Source: Dirofilaria immitis (lineage: Eukaryota; Nematoda; Chromadorea; Rhabditida; Onchocercidae). Taken from it: a DNA stretch of 64,000 nt. The stretch's first letter is position 1. Each line of letters begins with the position of its first letter. Both the position numbers and the translations under genes were made by a program. The notes beneath the pieces are model-generated. The model had not been told where the DNA came from, searched no databases, and saw only the letters and a program-made list of their open reading frames with translations. The stretch spans positions 1,028,501-1,092,500 of the forward strand of contig JAKNDB010000108.1 of the NCBI GenBank assembly GCA_024305405.1. The letters run 5' to 3'. Below are positions 51,090-64,000 of the stretch, in pieces.

Positions 51090-51635
51090 TTCATATCCAA
51101 AATAGTTGATTTTATTGTCTGTTGAATAAAAAGTTACCATCACATCTATTTATTCCACTTGCAACCGTTGAAAATCACAATTTTGTCGATATTTACCAAT
51201 AGGTCTGAAATTGAGCTTCAATTTCATCTGTCATATTGTTGTAATAAAAGGGTTGGCTGATAGATTATCATATTTTTTCTAATATGATATGATATACTTA
51301 CATTTTGGTTCACGTTAAGTTAGACCGGAAATATCCACATTGTCTTTTTTGTGAATACGAGTAATTAATCGATCAAATTATGTAATTATATGAATTGGGA
51401 TTATTTAGAAAGTTACAAATTACAAATATTCAGTTTTTGTGACTTGTAGATATGTACGACATTCTTATGTAGAAATAATGCGGTCTCTTTTAGTCCATTC
51501 CGAATTTTTCATTTATGAAATGAGGCATACAGTTAGTTTGTTTTAAGTTGCGTTAAATCGATTGAAATCGTCGAGTAATATTTGTTTCGATACTTGAATG
51601 TGATTTGATTGAAGTTCAAGATATTTGCAGAAGTA
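51090..51635 (+). other. PAQR-ACP intergenic region with poly(A) signals and trans-splice acceptor
   Basis: AATAAA occurs at 51125-51130, 36 bases after the PAQR stop, and again at 51243-51248, giving candidate 3' ends. A good acceptor, ATATTTGCAG, ends at 51630, five bases before the ACP ATG. A gap of about 540 bp with a terminal acceptor fits either a separate promoter or a nematode operon with a downstream trans-spliced gene. Confidence 0.55.
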
Positions 51636-52505
<870 letters not shown>

Positions 52506-54221
52506 TGGGACTAATTCAAATTCGAGGCTAAAATCTTTGATCAAATACGTTACTACTAATATATCAATCAGTTAAGATTATTCAGATTCGAGTAACTTGT
52601 TATCGGGGCAAATATAGCTGGATGAAGATTTTTTAAAGAAAATCAATATTTATAATGTACATAGTACATTATAAATATTTATTTGCAGTGAATTGTGTTA
52701 TGGCATTATTTTCTAGAAAATAGGAATTTGAAAGGTAATTATTTTCTTTTTTTTTGCTTCGCAGTATTGCTAGGAATTTGTTTTTTATAGACTAATGCAA
52801 TTAAAATGTTATTCTATTATCATTCGACTAATAAAGTTGGTTTTGTTAGGACATTTGAACGTTTAAATAGGATTGAAAAAACGAATGAATAAAGAAGATA
52901 AATTAATCATGAATGTGACCGTTAGACTAGCACATCAGTTAAATGTAATAAATTCGCTAATACAGATTTCAAAATTTTAAAAGTTTTAAGTGTAACTTGA
53001 TCATTGTGATTTTTTCTTATTTTATAATTTTCTATCTCAAAAGAAAAATTCATCAATTCCAATTACAGTTACAATTATTTTTATTTCCAACATAATGAGA
53101 AAGATGGAAGTTTTAATTATTTAATGTCGATCTCATGATAAGTCTCGATTTGCATTATCTGCTTATGCACAATTTTTTTTATTTTTCATGCATCTATTTA
53201 ATCATTTTCATAAATGATAATGTTTGAATACTTCCTCCAAACAATTTACCATTTTAATTATTGATGAGTTTTTTTTTCCAATCGAGATAGAAATTTAATG
53301 ATGTTTGATTAAAGATTGTAGCTTTAATAGTGAATAAATCGGAAAAAAATTTTTATTTTTTTTTCTTTGACAACACACAAATATAAATATATATATACTG
53401 ACGAGAAATTCATTTAAATAGTCAAAACTTTTCCTCATGCATTAAGGCTAAATAATAAGCTCATTTATGACTTTCGTTTTTTTTCATTTCATCACCCTCT
53501 CCTCTCTTTTCTCCTTATCCTTTTTTTTTCTTGGCTCTTATATACATATTAAATATATTTCTAGCTTGACATTTCATAAAATTTATTTTTCTTTTTTTAT
53601 TTTTCGATATTTCCTTCCAACCTTGCAATCATTATTATTTATTCTTTTTTTTCAAAATTCATTTCTTCGTTTTTAAAATGAAATCTCATTTTAGTCTTTT
53701 TTTTTAACAAAAAAAAAAAAGAAAAGAAATCGAAAATTAGATGTAACCTAATTATAGTGACTAATTTAATCCTTTTTTTCTAATTTTCAATTCTTCGATA
53801 TCATCATTGAACTCAATTAATTTTTAGCTCTTTTAGCCATTTTTCGTGTCCAATTTCTCTTAAATTTTCTTTCATTTTAATTACTTCTATTCTTTCATCG
53901 ATAACTCATTTCATATATCATTTCTTATTTCATATCAATTCTTATTTCATGAGTTTTTCTTTCAAATTAATTCATTAATTAATTTTTGTATTAGTTTGTA
54001 TTAGTTAAATGCATAATAAAATGCATTTATCAACAGTTAAATTTCAAATTATCTTTAACTAATACAAGGCTAATAAACTAATTCGTATTTAATTTTCGAT
54101 TAATTAATTAATTCTTATTCGATTAATTAATTTGTTGTTGAAAATTAATTTTTCTTTTTTTTTGCCTAATTAACGAATGTTTGTTTAATTTTTTTTTCTT
54201 TTTTTTTTTTTGTTCTTACAG
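52506..54221. other. ACP 3'UTR and A/T-rich intergenic region
   Basis: The ACP 3'UTR probably runs to just beyond AATAAA at 52830-52835. The remainder has no gene I can support; it is T-rich with homopolymers. It ends in a strong pyrimidine tract leading to TTCTTACAG at 54213-54221. Confidence 0.55.
52645..52679 (+). repeat. perfect 16-bp hairpin in ACP 3'UTR
   Basis: The arm AATATTTATAATGTAC (52645-52660), loop ATA, and exact reverse complement (52664-52679) lie about 140 bases after the ACP stop and before the probable poly(A) signal. In RNA it would form a long A/U-rich stem-loop. Confidence 0.7.
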
Positions 54222-55998
54222 CATAATAACAAAGCAAAACAAATATTCAATCGATAATATTATCAATAAGTTGAAAAGTTGAAAATTTTTTCATTCATGG
54301 ATCTATTACGATATCTATTTTGTTGCAATCATCAGGTTTGTACATTTAAATAAATATTTAACAAAAGGATAATATTTATTTTCATACCAATTTATATATT
54401 TAAATACATAGTAATTAACGAAAAAAACTTTTTTTTGCCATCGAGAATTGTTAAAAAAAAAAAAAAATTGATCAAATATTTTGGCAATTGTTTATGCGAA
54501 TAATTCTTATCATAAATTGTATTTATTTTAGAATAATAATCGATCATTTAATTGTGTTTATTTTGAAATAATTATTCATTAAATTTTATTTTCGTGAAAA
54601 AAATTAAATAAACAAATAATTTTTATGGTATAAATTTTTATGCATTTCTCTTTCCTCCTCCTTTTTTTTTTTTTTTTTTCTTATTTTATTTTTCAGTAAA
54701 TGCCAATTAATCATTTGTATATGAAATAAAATACCGTAAGATATTAATTGAAGAAACGAAAAAAAAAAAAAAACCGAAAAATGCTTTGATAAGTTGTTTT
54801 TTTGTAATTGAAATTTCTTCTTTAATTTAAAATTATACTATAATTTTACACGGTACATTTTAATCCATTGGACTTATCAACCAATATGTTTGCATATAAT
54901 ATTTAAATTTTATTAAAATCAATTTTAAATTTTAATTAATTATTTATTCGATTTAAAAATTGCTCAAATTCTATAAATTAGAAAATGAAATCTGCTATTT
55001 CCCGAAATGCGCATAACAAATATGTCTCAACTTTCTTTTTTTTCTAAAAAAATTATCATTTTAATGCTCGAGAAATAAACTTCGAAAAGTTAATGCTTAA
55101 GAAAATTTGACAGAAATTTTTTTGTTTTAAAAATATTCAAAATAAAGATGACGCGATATAAAAGTGAAAATATAAAATTGTTGATTGGTCGTTGATTAAG
55201 ATCGCTGATAGAATAAAAAAAAAAATCAGCTATGACAATCAATCAATAAAATGAACAAAATTTTTGCTTTTCCGTTGCATAAATTATCTGAGAGAAATTT
55301 TTCATAAATATTTTTGATCATATTTTTATGCTACATTTCTCAAATCTATCTTAAAATGTTTAGCAAAATTCTTCGATAATTTTTCAGGTAAAAATCGTTT
55401 TATTATTTTTATGAAAATAAATCTAAAAAAAGTTTAAAAAATTTCTTTTATTTCAATGAAATTATATGCATTATTATATGAAGACATATATTAAAACTTA
55501 ATAAAACTATAACGAATTTTGATATTTAATTATTCAATTAAAAAAAAAATTGGAAAATTTTTATTTTATATTCGATTGTACGTCTTTTCTCTTTCCTTCT
55601 TTTTTTTCGTCTTAAATTTCAAAATATTAAATTATAAACTAAATAGACTTACGGGATGATAAAATGCCAATATTGTTAAGATGAATATTGATAAGAGAAT
55701 TTAAAATTTAGAATGTTAAAATTATTATTAATCATTTTATCTTAATTTTTGGCCATTTTTGTTTTTGTTTTTGTTATCTTCAACTAAGAATAATATTTTA
55801 TTTACATTTCCAATTGAAATATGGTAATTTCATGGAAAGTTTCAATTTTTCTGAAATGCTTATCAGTCATCATTATCTTAAGTTCAACTTTTTTTTCTCT
55901 CTTCACCTTTTTTAGAAAAAAAAATTTACACTTTTCCAATTTATTCGAACAGATGGAAAATTTTGTCAGGAAAAAAAGAAAAATTCTCTTCAAAAGAC

Positions 55999-56034
<36 letters not shown>

Positions 56035-58710
56035 GGATAGAGAGAGAGGAAAAGACGAAAAAGTGAGCAAAACAAGGAATGAATTATATCATATTGATAA
56101 TTAAAAAAAAAAATGAAAATAAAAATGAATTGAAATTTCAATTTTAAATTTTTATTTTTAATTTTATAATAAAAATTAAAATTAAAATTTTATATATTAT
56201 TTTTAGTTTGAATAGAAATAAGATAAGAATTTGTAATAATATATGAACGAATGAAAATTGATTAATAAATGAGTTGTCAAAAATGTTGTATGATTTTGAG
56301 GCAAAATGATGACAGCTATCGATAAATCATGAATTAGTTAGTTTAGAAGTGAAACTTTTCGTCTTTTCATTTTCAACATTGTTGATGATGATCCATTTTC
56401 AACATTGTTGATGATGATCCATTTTCTTATCTTATAACATAACAATACAAACATATTTTCTCTCTGTTTTTTTCCCCCTCCCTCCCCTCCTTTCTTTCTT
56501 CTCATCAAAAAGAAAAAAGGAAAAGGAAAAAAGTTTTTAAGTTTTCAAATATTTCACTCAAAAATTCGCTAAGACATTTTGTTTATTATTTATCGTTTAA
56601 AAGTAGTCAAAAATTGCTAAAATAATACATTAAATGATGGATGATTTTTATGAAATTAATTAATTAATTCAAATTATACAAACTTATCGAATGCTTAATT
56701 TTGATAATTTTACGAATAATTTTATTAAATTTATTCGTAAAATAATAATAATTTGACGAAAAGAAAAAAAATTAATTTGTAAAATTAATTTTTTGTAATA
56801 AAAGTTAAAAAATAAAAATTAATTTGTAATTAATTCGTTAAATTAATTTGTAATAAAAGTTAGAAAACAAAATTACTCTCGTTAAGTGATCAATTGTTAT
56901 ATATTTTATGCTGAAGCATTTTTTATACACAATAAAATTATCATTATCAATTATCATTCATTATCATTGTTTTCATCAGGTAATCGTTCCATACGATATT
57001 TATATGATCTGTAATAAAAGTTTAGAAAATAAAAGAAAAAAATTTTTAAAAACAAAATAAATTTAAGACTTAATTATATAATAATATTTTAAATTTTGAA
57101 ACAAATAATTAAGTTTATTTAATTACCTGTCTTTTTTGCCCTATTTTTTTGTTCTTTTTTTTGTTTTTGTTTTGAGGAAAAAAAAAATTCATATATCATA
57201 TATGTTTGTTTATAATTTTTCAAAAATTTTTCGTTCTAATTAAAAAAATAAAAAAACATTTTATGACATACAATTAATTATTTATTGCTTCGTATTTTTT
57301 TTTCCTTTTTTTTTTCTTTTTTTATCTTTTTTATCTTTCATACTTTCACTTTCTTTTCATTTCTTTCAGTTTTTTTTTAAAATAATTTTTTTAACAAATA
57401 AAAAAAAAAAAGTAAATTAAACTTAGAGACTAAATTATCTCGGAGAAGAAAGAAAAGAAAAAAAAAATAGATAATGGATAATGCTTATACGAAATGTTGA
57501 TGAATAAATTTGAAAATTTTGAATATGTATATTAGATATGTTTATGAAAAAGTACAATCATGCAAAATGATGGAACGATAGTGATAATGTTATCATCATT
57601 TGTTATCTAAATAATGCCTTAAAACCATTCAAATATTTATCCTCTTGAGGTTACGATTAATCGCTGTTTTCAATATTTATCATTTAAACTTTTATTTTAA
57701 AGAAGCATTTACATTTCGTTTAAGCATCAATATTTACGATACAATATATATGTGTGTATATATATATATATATGCTATTCTCGAATTTTCTCGAATTAAA
57801 AATTTCCTCTATTTAATGTTTGATAAATTGCATATTTTGCTAGTGAAAAATTTATAAATTTTATCAATTTTTTCTTCCTTTCCATCTTTCAATGCAAATT
57901 TGCCAAATGGAAAATGAGCTTTTTATTATAAATTATTAGGAAACAATTTTGCAGGCATTTTTTTACTTTGATAATTTAATATTGCTTATTAATTATTATG
58001 ATTTATTGATGTTAATAATTACATTAAGAAGTTAATAGTAATAATGATAGTAATAATAATAATAATAACGATAATAATAATAATAATAATAATGATAATG
58101 GGGTAACTGAGCAATAATTTTATGTATAAAAGTATATGCATTTTTAATAACAATATAATATTGCGTAATAATTATTGTAATTTCTAAATATCATTAATTC
58201 GATTAAAAACTTACTAATATTATTATTGTTATTATTATTACTATCAACATTTTATTATTATTATTATTATTACTGCCAATATTTTATTATTATTATTGTT
58301 GTTATTATTATTATCATTGTTAATGTTATTTATATTACTATTATCATACAACAAATAATAAATGAAAATTTCTTATTTATTTATAAAATTATAAATATTT
58401 ATGATAATTTTATTAATTACAAATTTTAATTTTACTCGAATTAGTTTTGTTATTTTTAAAATTTTAAATTTTTTTCGTTTTTTTCTTGCAAAAGGTGTTC
58501 AAACCACTTGAGATCGATGTAGTTTACACATCATATTGGCATCATTTTCATCGAGAACAGCAGGTTTATTTTTTTTTTTTTTTGCTTTTTGTCGGCAACA
58601 TTTCGAAAAATCCATTTAGATTCATATATCATTTATACGTATAACTATTTTAAGATTGATATCATATGATTGAAAATGAATATTTAAAATAATTTCCGTT
58701 TTCTTCTTCT

Positions 58711-58749
<39 letters not shown>

Positions 58750-59107
58750 TTCTGTTTCTCTATCTTTTGGTTTTTTTTTTTTTCGTTTTCATTTCTAATT
58801 TATTAAATTTTTCTTTTCTCTATTTTGCTTTTTTTTTGATCAAAATATTATCAAAATTACTTTCTTTATTGTTTTATTTTTTAACAACTTAAAATTGCAT
58901 GAAAGTTTTAATGTTGAAATGAAAGAAATAACATATGTTTTTAAATGTGATTGCATTTGTCATTAAATGATATCAAATGCGAAAGTTTAATTTTAATTCA
59001 TCGGTTTTTGCGTTAACAATCAATCAATCCTATTTCACTATCAAATTAATGCTTTATCTATTTATCTTTTTGCAAAAATAATATCATTTGAAAATCAACC
59101 AACTGTG

Positions 59108-59141
<34 letters not shown>

Positions 59142-60835
59142 TGTATGTATGTGTTTATATCAATTGATATTTTTCACTATTTTATACCAATAATTTCTTT
59201 TTTTATTTTATTTTAAATTGTTTAAATCAATTTTATTAATTTCTGAAATAAAAATGAAATTTCATTTACGATTATTTGAATTTTTCAATTTTATAAAATA
59301 ATTCATAAATTAAACGGAAATTATGTTAGTAAATAATGATTAAACAGCCATTAGCAAAACAATAAACAAAACAAAATTTTTACAACATTTCTAGTAACAG
59401 ATCATTGTAAATAAGCATGTTTTTATATTATTTTGCTTAACAATTATGCATATATATATATATATATATAAATTTTCATTTCTTGTATTTGCAAAAATAA
59501 AAATAAATAAATTAAGTTATTATCAAAATTTTTTTTTTGATAATAATTGATAAAATTTTATTTATTTATATTTTCATAATATAGAAAAAAAAGAGTATAT
59601 TATAATTTAATTTTATTATTTGTCAAATAATTTTTTCCTTTTTTTTTCCTTTTAATATTAATTCTTTTTTTTTTCGCAAAACTAAAAGATATATATACTT
59701 GTAATTTTATGATATATATTAATTTCAAGTAATTGAGTTCTTTTTTCACTAATAAGATTTCTTTTTAAGCAAAAAAAAAGGAAAAGAAGATTGAAGTTAT
59801 TACTATTATTATTATTAATATTATTATTATTATTATTACCATTACTATTATCATTATTATTATTATTATTATATAATTTTTAAATAATTATTAAATGATG
59901 AAGTAATATATTTAAAATTTCAAAAAAAAATCGATATTTAAAATTTATGCATTTTCAATGAAAAAGAAGATTAGAATGAATTTTAATTGAAATGATCGTA
60001 TGCATGACATTTATCCATCATATAACCAATATGACATTTATATTAAGTATTCGATATATACATATATATATATATATATATATGGTTGATATATGTCATT
60101 TGTATCCGCATCGTTGCATCACCATCTATCTATTGAATATTCAATCATCCATTTTCAATTAATATTAAAATAATCCTTTTTTTTTTTTTTTTAAATCAAT
60201 CCAATTTAGCAATCCTTTTCATTTCATTTCACATTTTCATTTATAATATTTCTTCCAAATAAAATAATTCATTCATTTTAATTTAAATTTAAATTCCGTT
60301 TATCTTTTTTTTTTAGGCTAAAATTTAGAAAATTTATTTTGCTAAAATAATTTTTATTTCAATCGCATAATTGTTCATTTAGAATGCTATCGTAAATTTT
60401 ATTGAAATAATCAAATTAATTGATAATGTAATTGTGATAATTTTAATCTTAAAATTTATCTTTATAGTTTTTTTTTTTTTTATATTATCATTTATAGCAA
60501 TCATAAAAAGTATATTCATTATCAATGTATTAATTATAATATTAATGAAGAGTGAAATTTCAACCTTAAACTTATCTTTGTATTCGTTTCACATACAGTA
60601 CCATCTTTTTATAACAATAATTTTTTTTTTCTTGTTTTTTTTACATCAGTTAAAATTAAAATTTTGTAATTTAAATTTGATTTTTATAGTTTTTGATCGA
60701 TGAAATGAGCGATAGCAAGAAAAATTATACAATCAGGCTGCACGAACCGTTTCAACATTTCCGATGCCAAATTATGAGAAATTATCAGATGATAAAAAAG
60801 TTGTAAAATTACTCAAGAAGCATGCAGTAAATTGA
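54222..60835 (+). CDS. inferred 3-exon gene for a 75-residue unrecognised protein
   Basis: Three short exons share phase 0 and one strand. Exon A: after acceptor TTCTTACAG (54221), a 75-base leader, then ATG at 54297 to donor CAG|gtttgt at 54335 (MDLLRYLFCCNHQ). Exon B: 58495-58563 between AAAAG and CAG|gtttat (VFKPLEIDVVYTSYWHHF then HREQQ). Exon C: 60716-60835 after GATAG, starting QEKLYNQAARTV, then STFPMPNYEKLSDDKKV and a basic C-terminus KLLKKHAVN before TGA. Codon content and residue variety stand out strongly from the flanking low-complexity DNA. Introns are 4.2 and 2.2 kb. There is no signal peptide; Cys9-Cys10 after a short hydrophobic start could be lipidated (inference). I know no family for it. 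Weak points are the unusual acceptors of B and C, and extra exons could lie between them. Confidence 0.55.
56004..56048. repeat. (GA)n microsatellite
   Basis: An AG dinucleotide array with one CAGA interruption on its left and GGGATAG on its right. Confidence 0.9.
56368..56426. repeat. 26-bp tandem duplication
   Basis: 'cattttcaacattgttgatg' plus 'atgatc' occurs at 56368-56393 and 56394-56419, identical, with a 7-base third start. Confidence 0.9.
58043..58345. repeat. (AAT)n ... (ATT)n microsatellite pair in inverted orientation
   Basis: An AAT/GATA-type tract (58043-58094) is followed about 120 bp later by an imperfect ATT tract (58215-58345). The two are reverse complements, so they form an imperfect inverted repeat just upstream of exon B of the inferred gene. 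Confidence 0.8.
58564..60715. other. putative intron / microsatellite-rich DNA
   Basis: It holds (TTC)n/(TC)n at about 58700-58742, (GTAT)n at 59113-59151, (TA)n at about 59450-59470, (ATT)n at about 59800-59872 and (AT)n at about 60058-60082. No exon was recognised. Confidence 0.55.
59113..59151. repeat. (GTAT)n microsatellite, ~9-10 units
   Basis: A clean GTAT tetranucleotide array preceded by a short TATA run. Confidence 0.95.
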
Positions 60836-63164
60836 AATCATCAATTTTAGATAGGTATGCTAGAATTTTAAACAAATAATTTAAGGCTAAAATCATATTA
60901 TATGATCATTGATGCAATTTGATCATTCGAAGAATCATTATTCTGAAAAAGATATCATCTTACGATACATCTCTCATCAATAATTTCAGACATTTTGGAC
61001 TTCTAAAATTACAACTTTTAGCATCTTCTATAAATGTTAGTGAAGCTTAAAGCTTTTAGATAATTACTTTTCGCATAAATTGTCGTAATATTTTATTGGA
61101 TCAAATATTATTGCGATACCGTAGAAAATGCCACTTAAAAGCTTCAATGATTTCAAATAACGCATTATTGCTGGGAATATTAAAAAAAAAAAAAAATTTA
61201 GTTACTAACAAACTTATTGAAGTACTAATATTAATATTATTATTATTATCAGTATCATTATTATTATTACCGTCATCGTTATTATTATTATTACCATCAT
61301 TATTATTATTATTAAACGGTATTCATATACAGTAATCTTAAAGATATTATTAATGTCATTATTATTATTATCATTATTGTTATTACTGTTATCTATCATT
61401 GCTATTATTATTACTATTATTTCTATTAATGTTCTTATCAGTAGTATCGATATTAAAAAATAATTAACATACTTTTGTCAAATTCTTGTCAGTTATTCTA
61501 AATAATTTATCCATAATGATTAAGTTACGGTATTCATATACAGTAATCTTAAAGCTCATTTTATTACATATGATATTATAATGGTACTAGTAATAATTGC
61601 TTACCTTTAATATATCTTTTTCTTTTCATATTATAAGCACTCACTGAGAACTGAAATTTATTCAGTCTAAGATAATCATAATCCTCTAACATTACTACAA
61701 CTCTTTCTATTACAGTATTTTTGAAAATATCCAAGTTTCTGTATTTCTTTCTTTCTCTGAATATATACATCGATATTTTTGATGTATTTATTAGTTAATA
61801 CGTAAGAAAATTAGGTTTGAAAAAAAAAAAAAAAAACGAAAAAAATAATGATAAATGATATTTGTCAGTATTTTTAAAAAATGAAAGCTTTTTTTTTTTA
61901 AATTCTAAATGAAAAAAAAGAAAAGAAAAGAAAAAATGATGATGATGAGTGAGTTTATAATTGATGTGATGTAAAAAAAGGTGTGTTCGTAATTGTTATG
62001 AGTTACTTTTGCTTGTTAAGAAATTTTGTCTGTTCAAAATTCTAAAATGCTTTTGTCGAGACTAAACGAGAAATGAGGATAGAATGAAAGATAGAAAGTA
62101 TGGAAGAAATGAATGAATGAATGAATGAATGAATAGAATGAATAGAATGAATGAAATGATGAAGAGAAATTTTAGAAAGTGCGGAAAGATGAAAAATTTA
62201 AATAAGAGAAAAGTGTTAAATGATAAGTTTGTCTCGAATACAACATCTATACAACAACTGGTTTAGTAATAATTGCTTTCTTTTCTTAATCGTTCATTTA
62301 AAAGTTCTGATAAATTTAACTTCCAAATATTTTAAGAGGTTTAGAAGAAAAAAGAACGAGCAAGGTAGAATAACGAAACGAAAAGTTTAAGCAAAAAGGA
62401 AGGAAGGAGGGGAAAGGTGAAGAGAGAGAGAAAAGGTAAGAACGAAAAGTTATAGCAACAGCTGTCACTTAACTGTGCTTCACAATATTTTCCCATCGTT
62501 CATTATATTTAAATATATATATATATTTAGATACATATATATATATATATATATGTATATGTATAAATATATGTATATATTCAATTTCAAAACTTTATCT
62601 TAGAAAGGTTTGTTTTTTTTCCATTATTCTTGTTTTTTATTTAAGTTTTAAATTTAATTATAAAATTTGAGGAAAAGAAAAAAATTAATTTTATTATTAT
62701 AAAGATAAATGATTTTTATTAAAATTTTTTTTTCCTATCAAATTTGCATCATTTTAAATAATATAATTATAAAAATTATGAAAATGCAATTTTATGCTAA
62801 TTAATTTTTTTTTTTCTCTCAACAAACTTATATATAAACGATATTCGTAATACTTTTGTTTTTTTCTTTTTCTTTTCTTTCTTCTCTCTCTCTCTCTCTC
62901 TTTCTCTCAAAAAGAAAATTGCTTAGTGATTAAAATTCGAGTATTAAATTTAATTTATGCAAATCATTTAGCTATAAACTATATAGAGGGAAGAAGGAAG
63001 AGAAAGAGGAGTGAGGAGAAGAAGGAAAAAGATGAAAATAGGAAAGCGAAAAAAGAAAGATTATTTGAGAGGTGCAAAAAAAAAAAGAGAAAAAAAAGCA
63101 AAATTATAAGAATTTTAAATGATTCGTTAAAGTTTGAAAAATTTCTCGAATAGAAATTTTTCAG
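60836..63164. other. A/T-rich intergenic region
   Basis: No gene could be supported. It contains (ATT)n tracts (61225-61312 and about 61355-61420), a 28-bp direct repeat pair, (GAAT)n at about 62110-62150, (AT)n at about 62510-62580 and (TC)n near 62885-62907. A Lys/Glu-rich open frame at 62926-63153 lies in purine-rich low complexity and was not called. Confidence 0.6.
61316..61554. repeat. 28-bp perfect direct repeats 211 bp apart
   Basis: 'acggtattcatatacagtaa' plus 'tcttaaag' is identical at 61316-61343 and 61527-61554. The sequence between is an ATT microsatellite plus A/T-rich DNA. Confidence 0.85.
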
Positions 63165-63225
63165 TGATCATATGGAAGCATATTATGCAAATTGTGGCAA
63201 TGAATTAAGTGGTATCGAATATGAG
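63165..63225 (+). CDS. possible first exon of a further gene (partial)
   Basis: A strong acceptor, AATTTTTCAG, ends at 63164. ATG follows at 63172 and opens 18 codons (MEAYYANCGNELSGIEYE) up to a donor-like GAG|gttaat at 63225/63226. The short stretch has clearly more protein-like composition than its neighbours, and the acceptor-to-ATG distance of 7 bases fits trans-splicing. A second candidate coding stretch near 63683-63765 (containing VKECRSLQLKPKGNYKIYW) may belong to the same gene, but I cannot join it in phase. Family unknown. Confidence 0.4.
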
Positions 63226-64000
63226 GTTAATATATTTGTTTGTTTGTTTTCTTTTTTGTTTTCTAATTATTATTTTCATCAAATACGACGAATTAAATAA
63301 TATTTAAAAATTTTTGATAAAATGTTAATCGTCGCAGTTTGAAAAAAAAAAATATTTCATATCAATTTGATAATTATTTTATAGGATTAATTGTAAAATT
63401 AAAATTTATTTCATCAGTGATAAGCTTCTTCTTTCTTTTTTTTTTTTTTCCCTCCCTCTTCTCCAATCTTCCACCATTCTTCCTAAAATATACGACTGAT
63501 AAATAATTGTTTCTAATATCAATGATATTCTAGTCTAAATAATTTATGGCCCAATCTTTTCCAACTATGATACATACTACTTTTTTTTTTTTTTTGGAAA
63601 ACTTGAAAGTTTTCCTAACAAAGTTGTAAAATTTCAAAAAGTATATTTTGTTAAAGTTGGAATAAAAAAAAAAAAAGAAAAGTGTTGATTTATTGCAACA
63701 TTTGATTGTTAAAGAATGTCGATCGTTACAATTAAAGCCGAAAGGAAATTATAAAATATATTGGAATTTTGTGATCTTTTCTTTTTCCTTTTCCTTTTTT
63801 TTTTTTTTTCTAACTTTTAACTTGAAATGTTTGAATTTTAATCGTTTATTCAATATTTCTACTTTTTGTCACATTTTTGTATAATATTTTTTCCTTCCCT
63901 AAAAACAACAAAAAAAAATTCGAAAATTTATGATTTTTTAAGTGTAAAAAAATAAAGAGAAATGTAATTTTTGCTATTCTCTATGATATATAATTGTTTT
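63226..64000. other. window end, A/T-rich with one possible exon
   Basis: Mostly homopolymers and A/T-rich sequence. Around 63683-63765 a more protein-like open stretch on + ends at a possible donor (TTTT|gtgatc). It lies between long A and T runs and no good acceptor is visible, so I leave it uncalled. Confidence 0.4.

Larger units (their letters stand above)
54336..58494. other. putative intron / A/T-rich DNA
   Basis: No exon was recognised. It contains (GA)n at about 56004-56040, a 26-bp duplication at 56368-56426, an (AAT)n tract at 58043-58094 and an (ATT)n tract at 58215-58345. Confidence 0.5.

Noticed and set aside
62926..63153. Lys/Glu/Arg-rich 75-codon frame
   Set aside because: It lies in purine-rich low complexity with no start or splice context.

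Overview
This window is nuclear DNA from a eukaryote, most likely a nematode and possibly a clade III (spirurid or filarial-type) parasite. The evidence is very high A+T outside exons with many long A/T homopolymers, compact introns with GTAAGT/GTATGT donors and TTTCAG-type acceptors, acceptor sequences a few bases upstream of start codons where no upstream coding exon is visible (the pattern of spliced-leader trans-splicing), and animal gene families. The species was not identified.

Layout. Bases 1 to about 38,960 contain no gene I can defend. They hold A/T-rich sequence packed with microsatellites and more than 20 short tandem-repeat blocks (units about 20-155 bp), several perfect hairpins and one possible small exon (8793-8936). 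From 38,979 to 52,505 three conserved genes lie on the + strand: a 17-exon LRIG-type receptor (LRR + 3 Ig + transmembrane; the nematode member is SMA-10), an AdipoR-type PAQR seven-transmembrane protein with all four zinc ligands at the family spacing, and a mitochondrial acyl carrier protein (NDUFAB1 type). The last two are only about 550 bp apart and each has a likely trans-splice acceptor close to its ATG, so a small operon is possible. From 54,222 to 60,835 I infer a further three-exon gene for a 75-residue protein I do not recognise. A possible first exon of another gene lies at 63,172-63,225. The rest is introns and intergenic DNA rich in microsatellites.

How the genes relate. LRIG proteins act at the cell surface, and SMA-10 promotes BMP-like body-size signalling. 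PAQR proteins control membrane lipid composition. Mitochondrial ACP serves fatty-acid/lipoate synthesis and complex I. The two lipid-linked genes are adjacent, but any functional link is only inference.

Main surprise. Several well-conserved exons are off by exactly one base: LRIG exons 2, 5 and 11 are one base short, LRIG exon 15 is one base long, and ACP exon 3 is one base short. The short cases sit at A/T runs. Because this affects unrelated, otherwise intact genes, the likeliest explanation is uncorrected homopolymer errors in a long-read assembly. True frameshifts, or correction at the RNA level, remain to be excluded. No mobile element, CRISPR array, rRNA, tRNA or virus was recognised.
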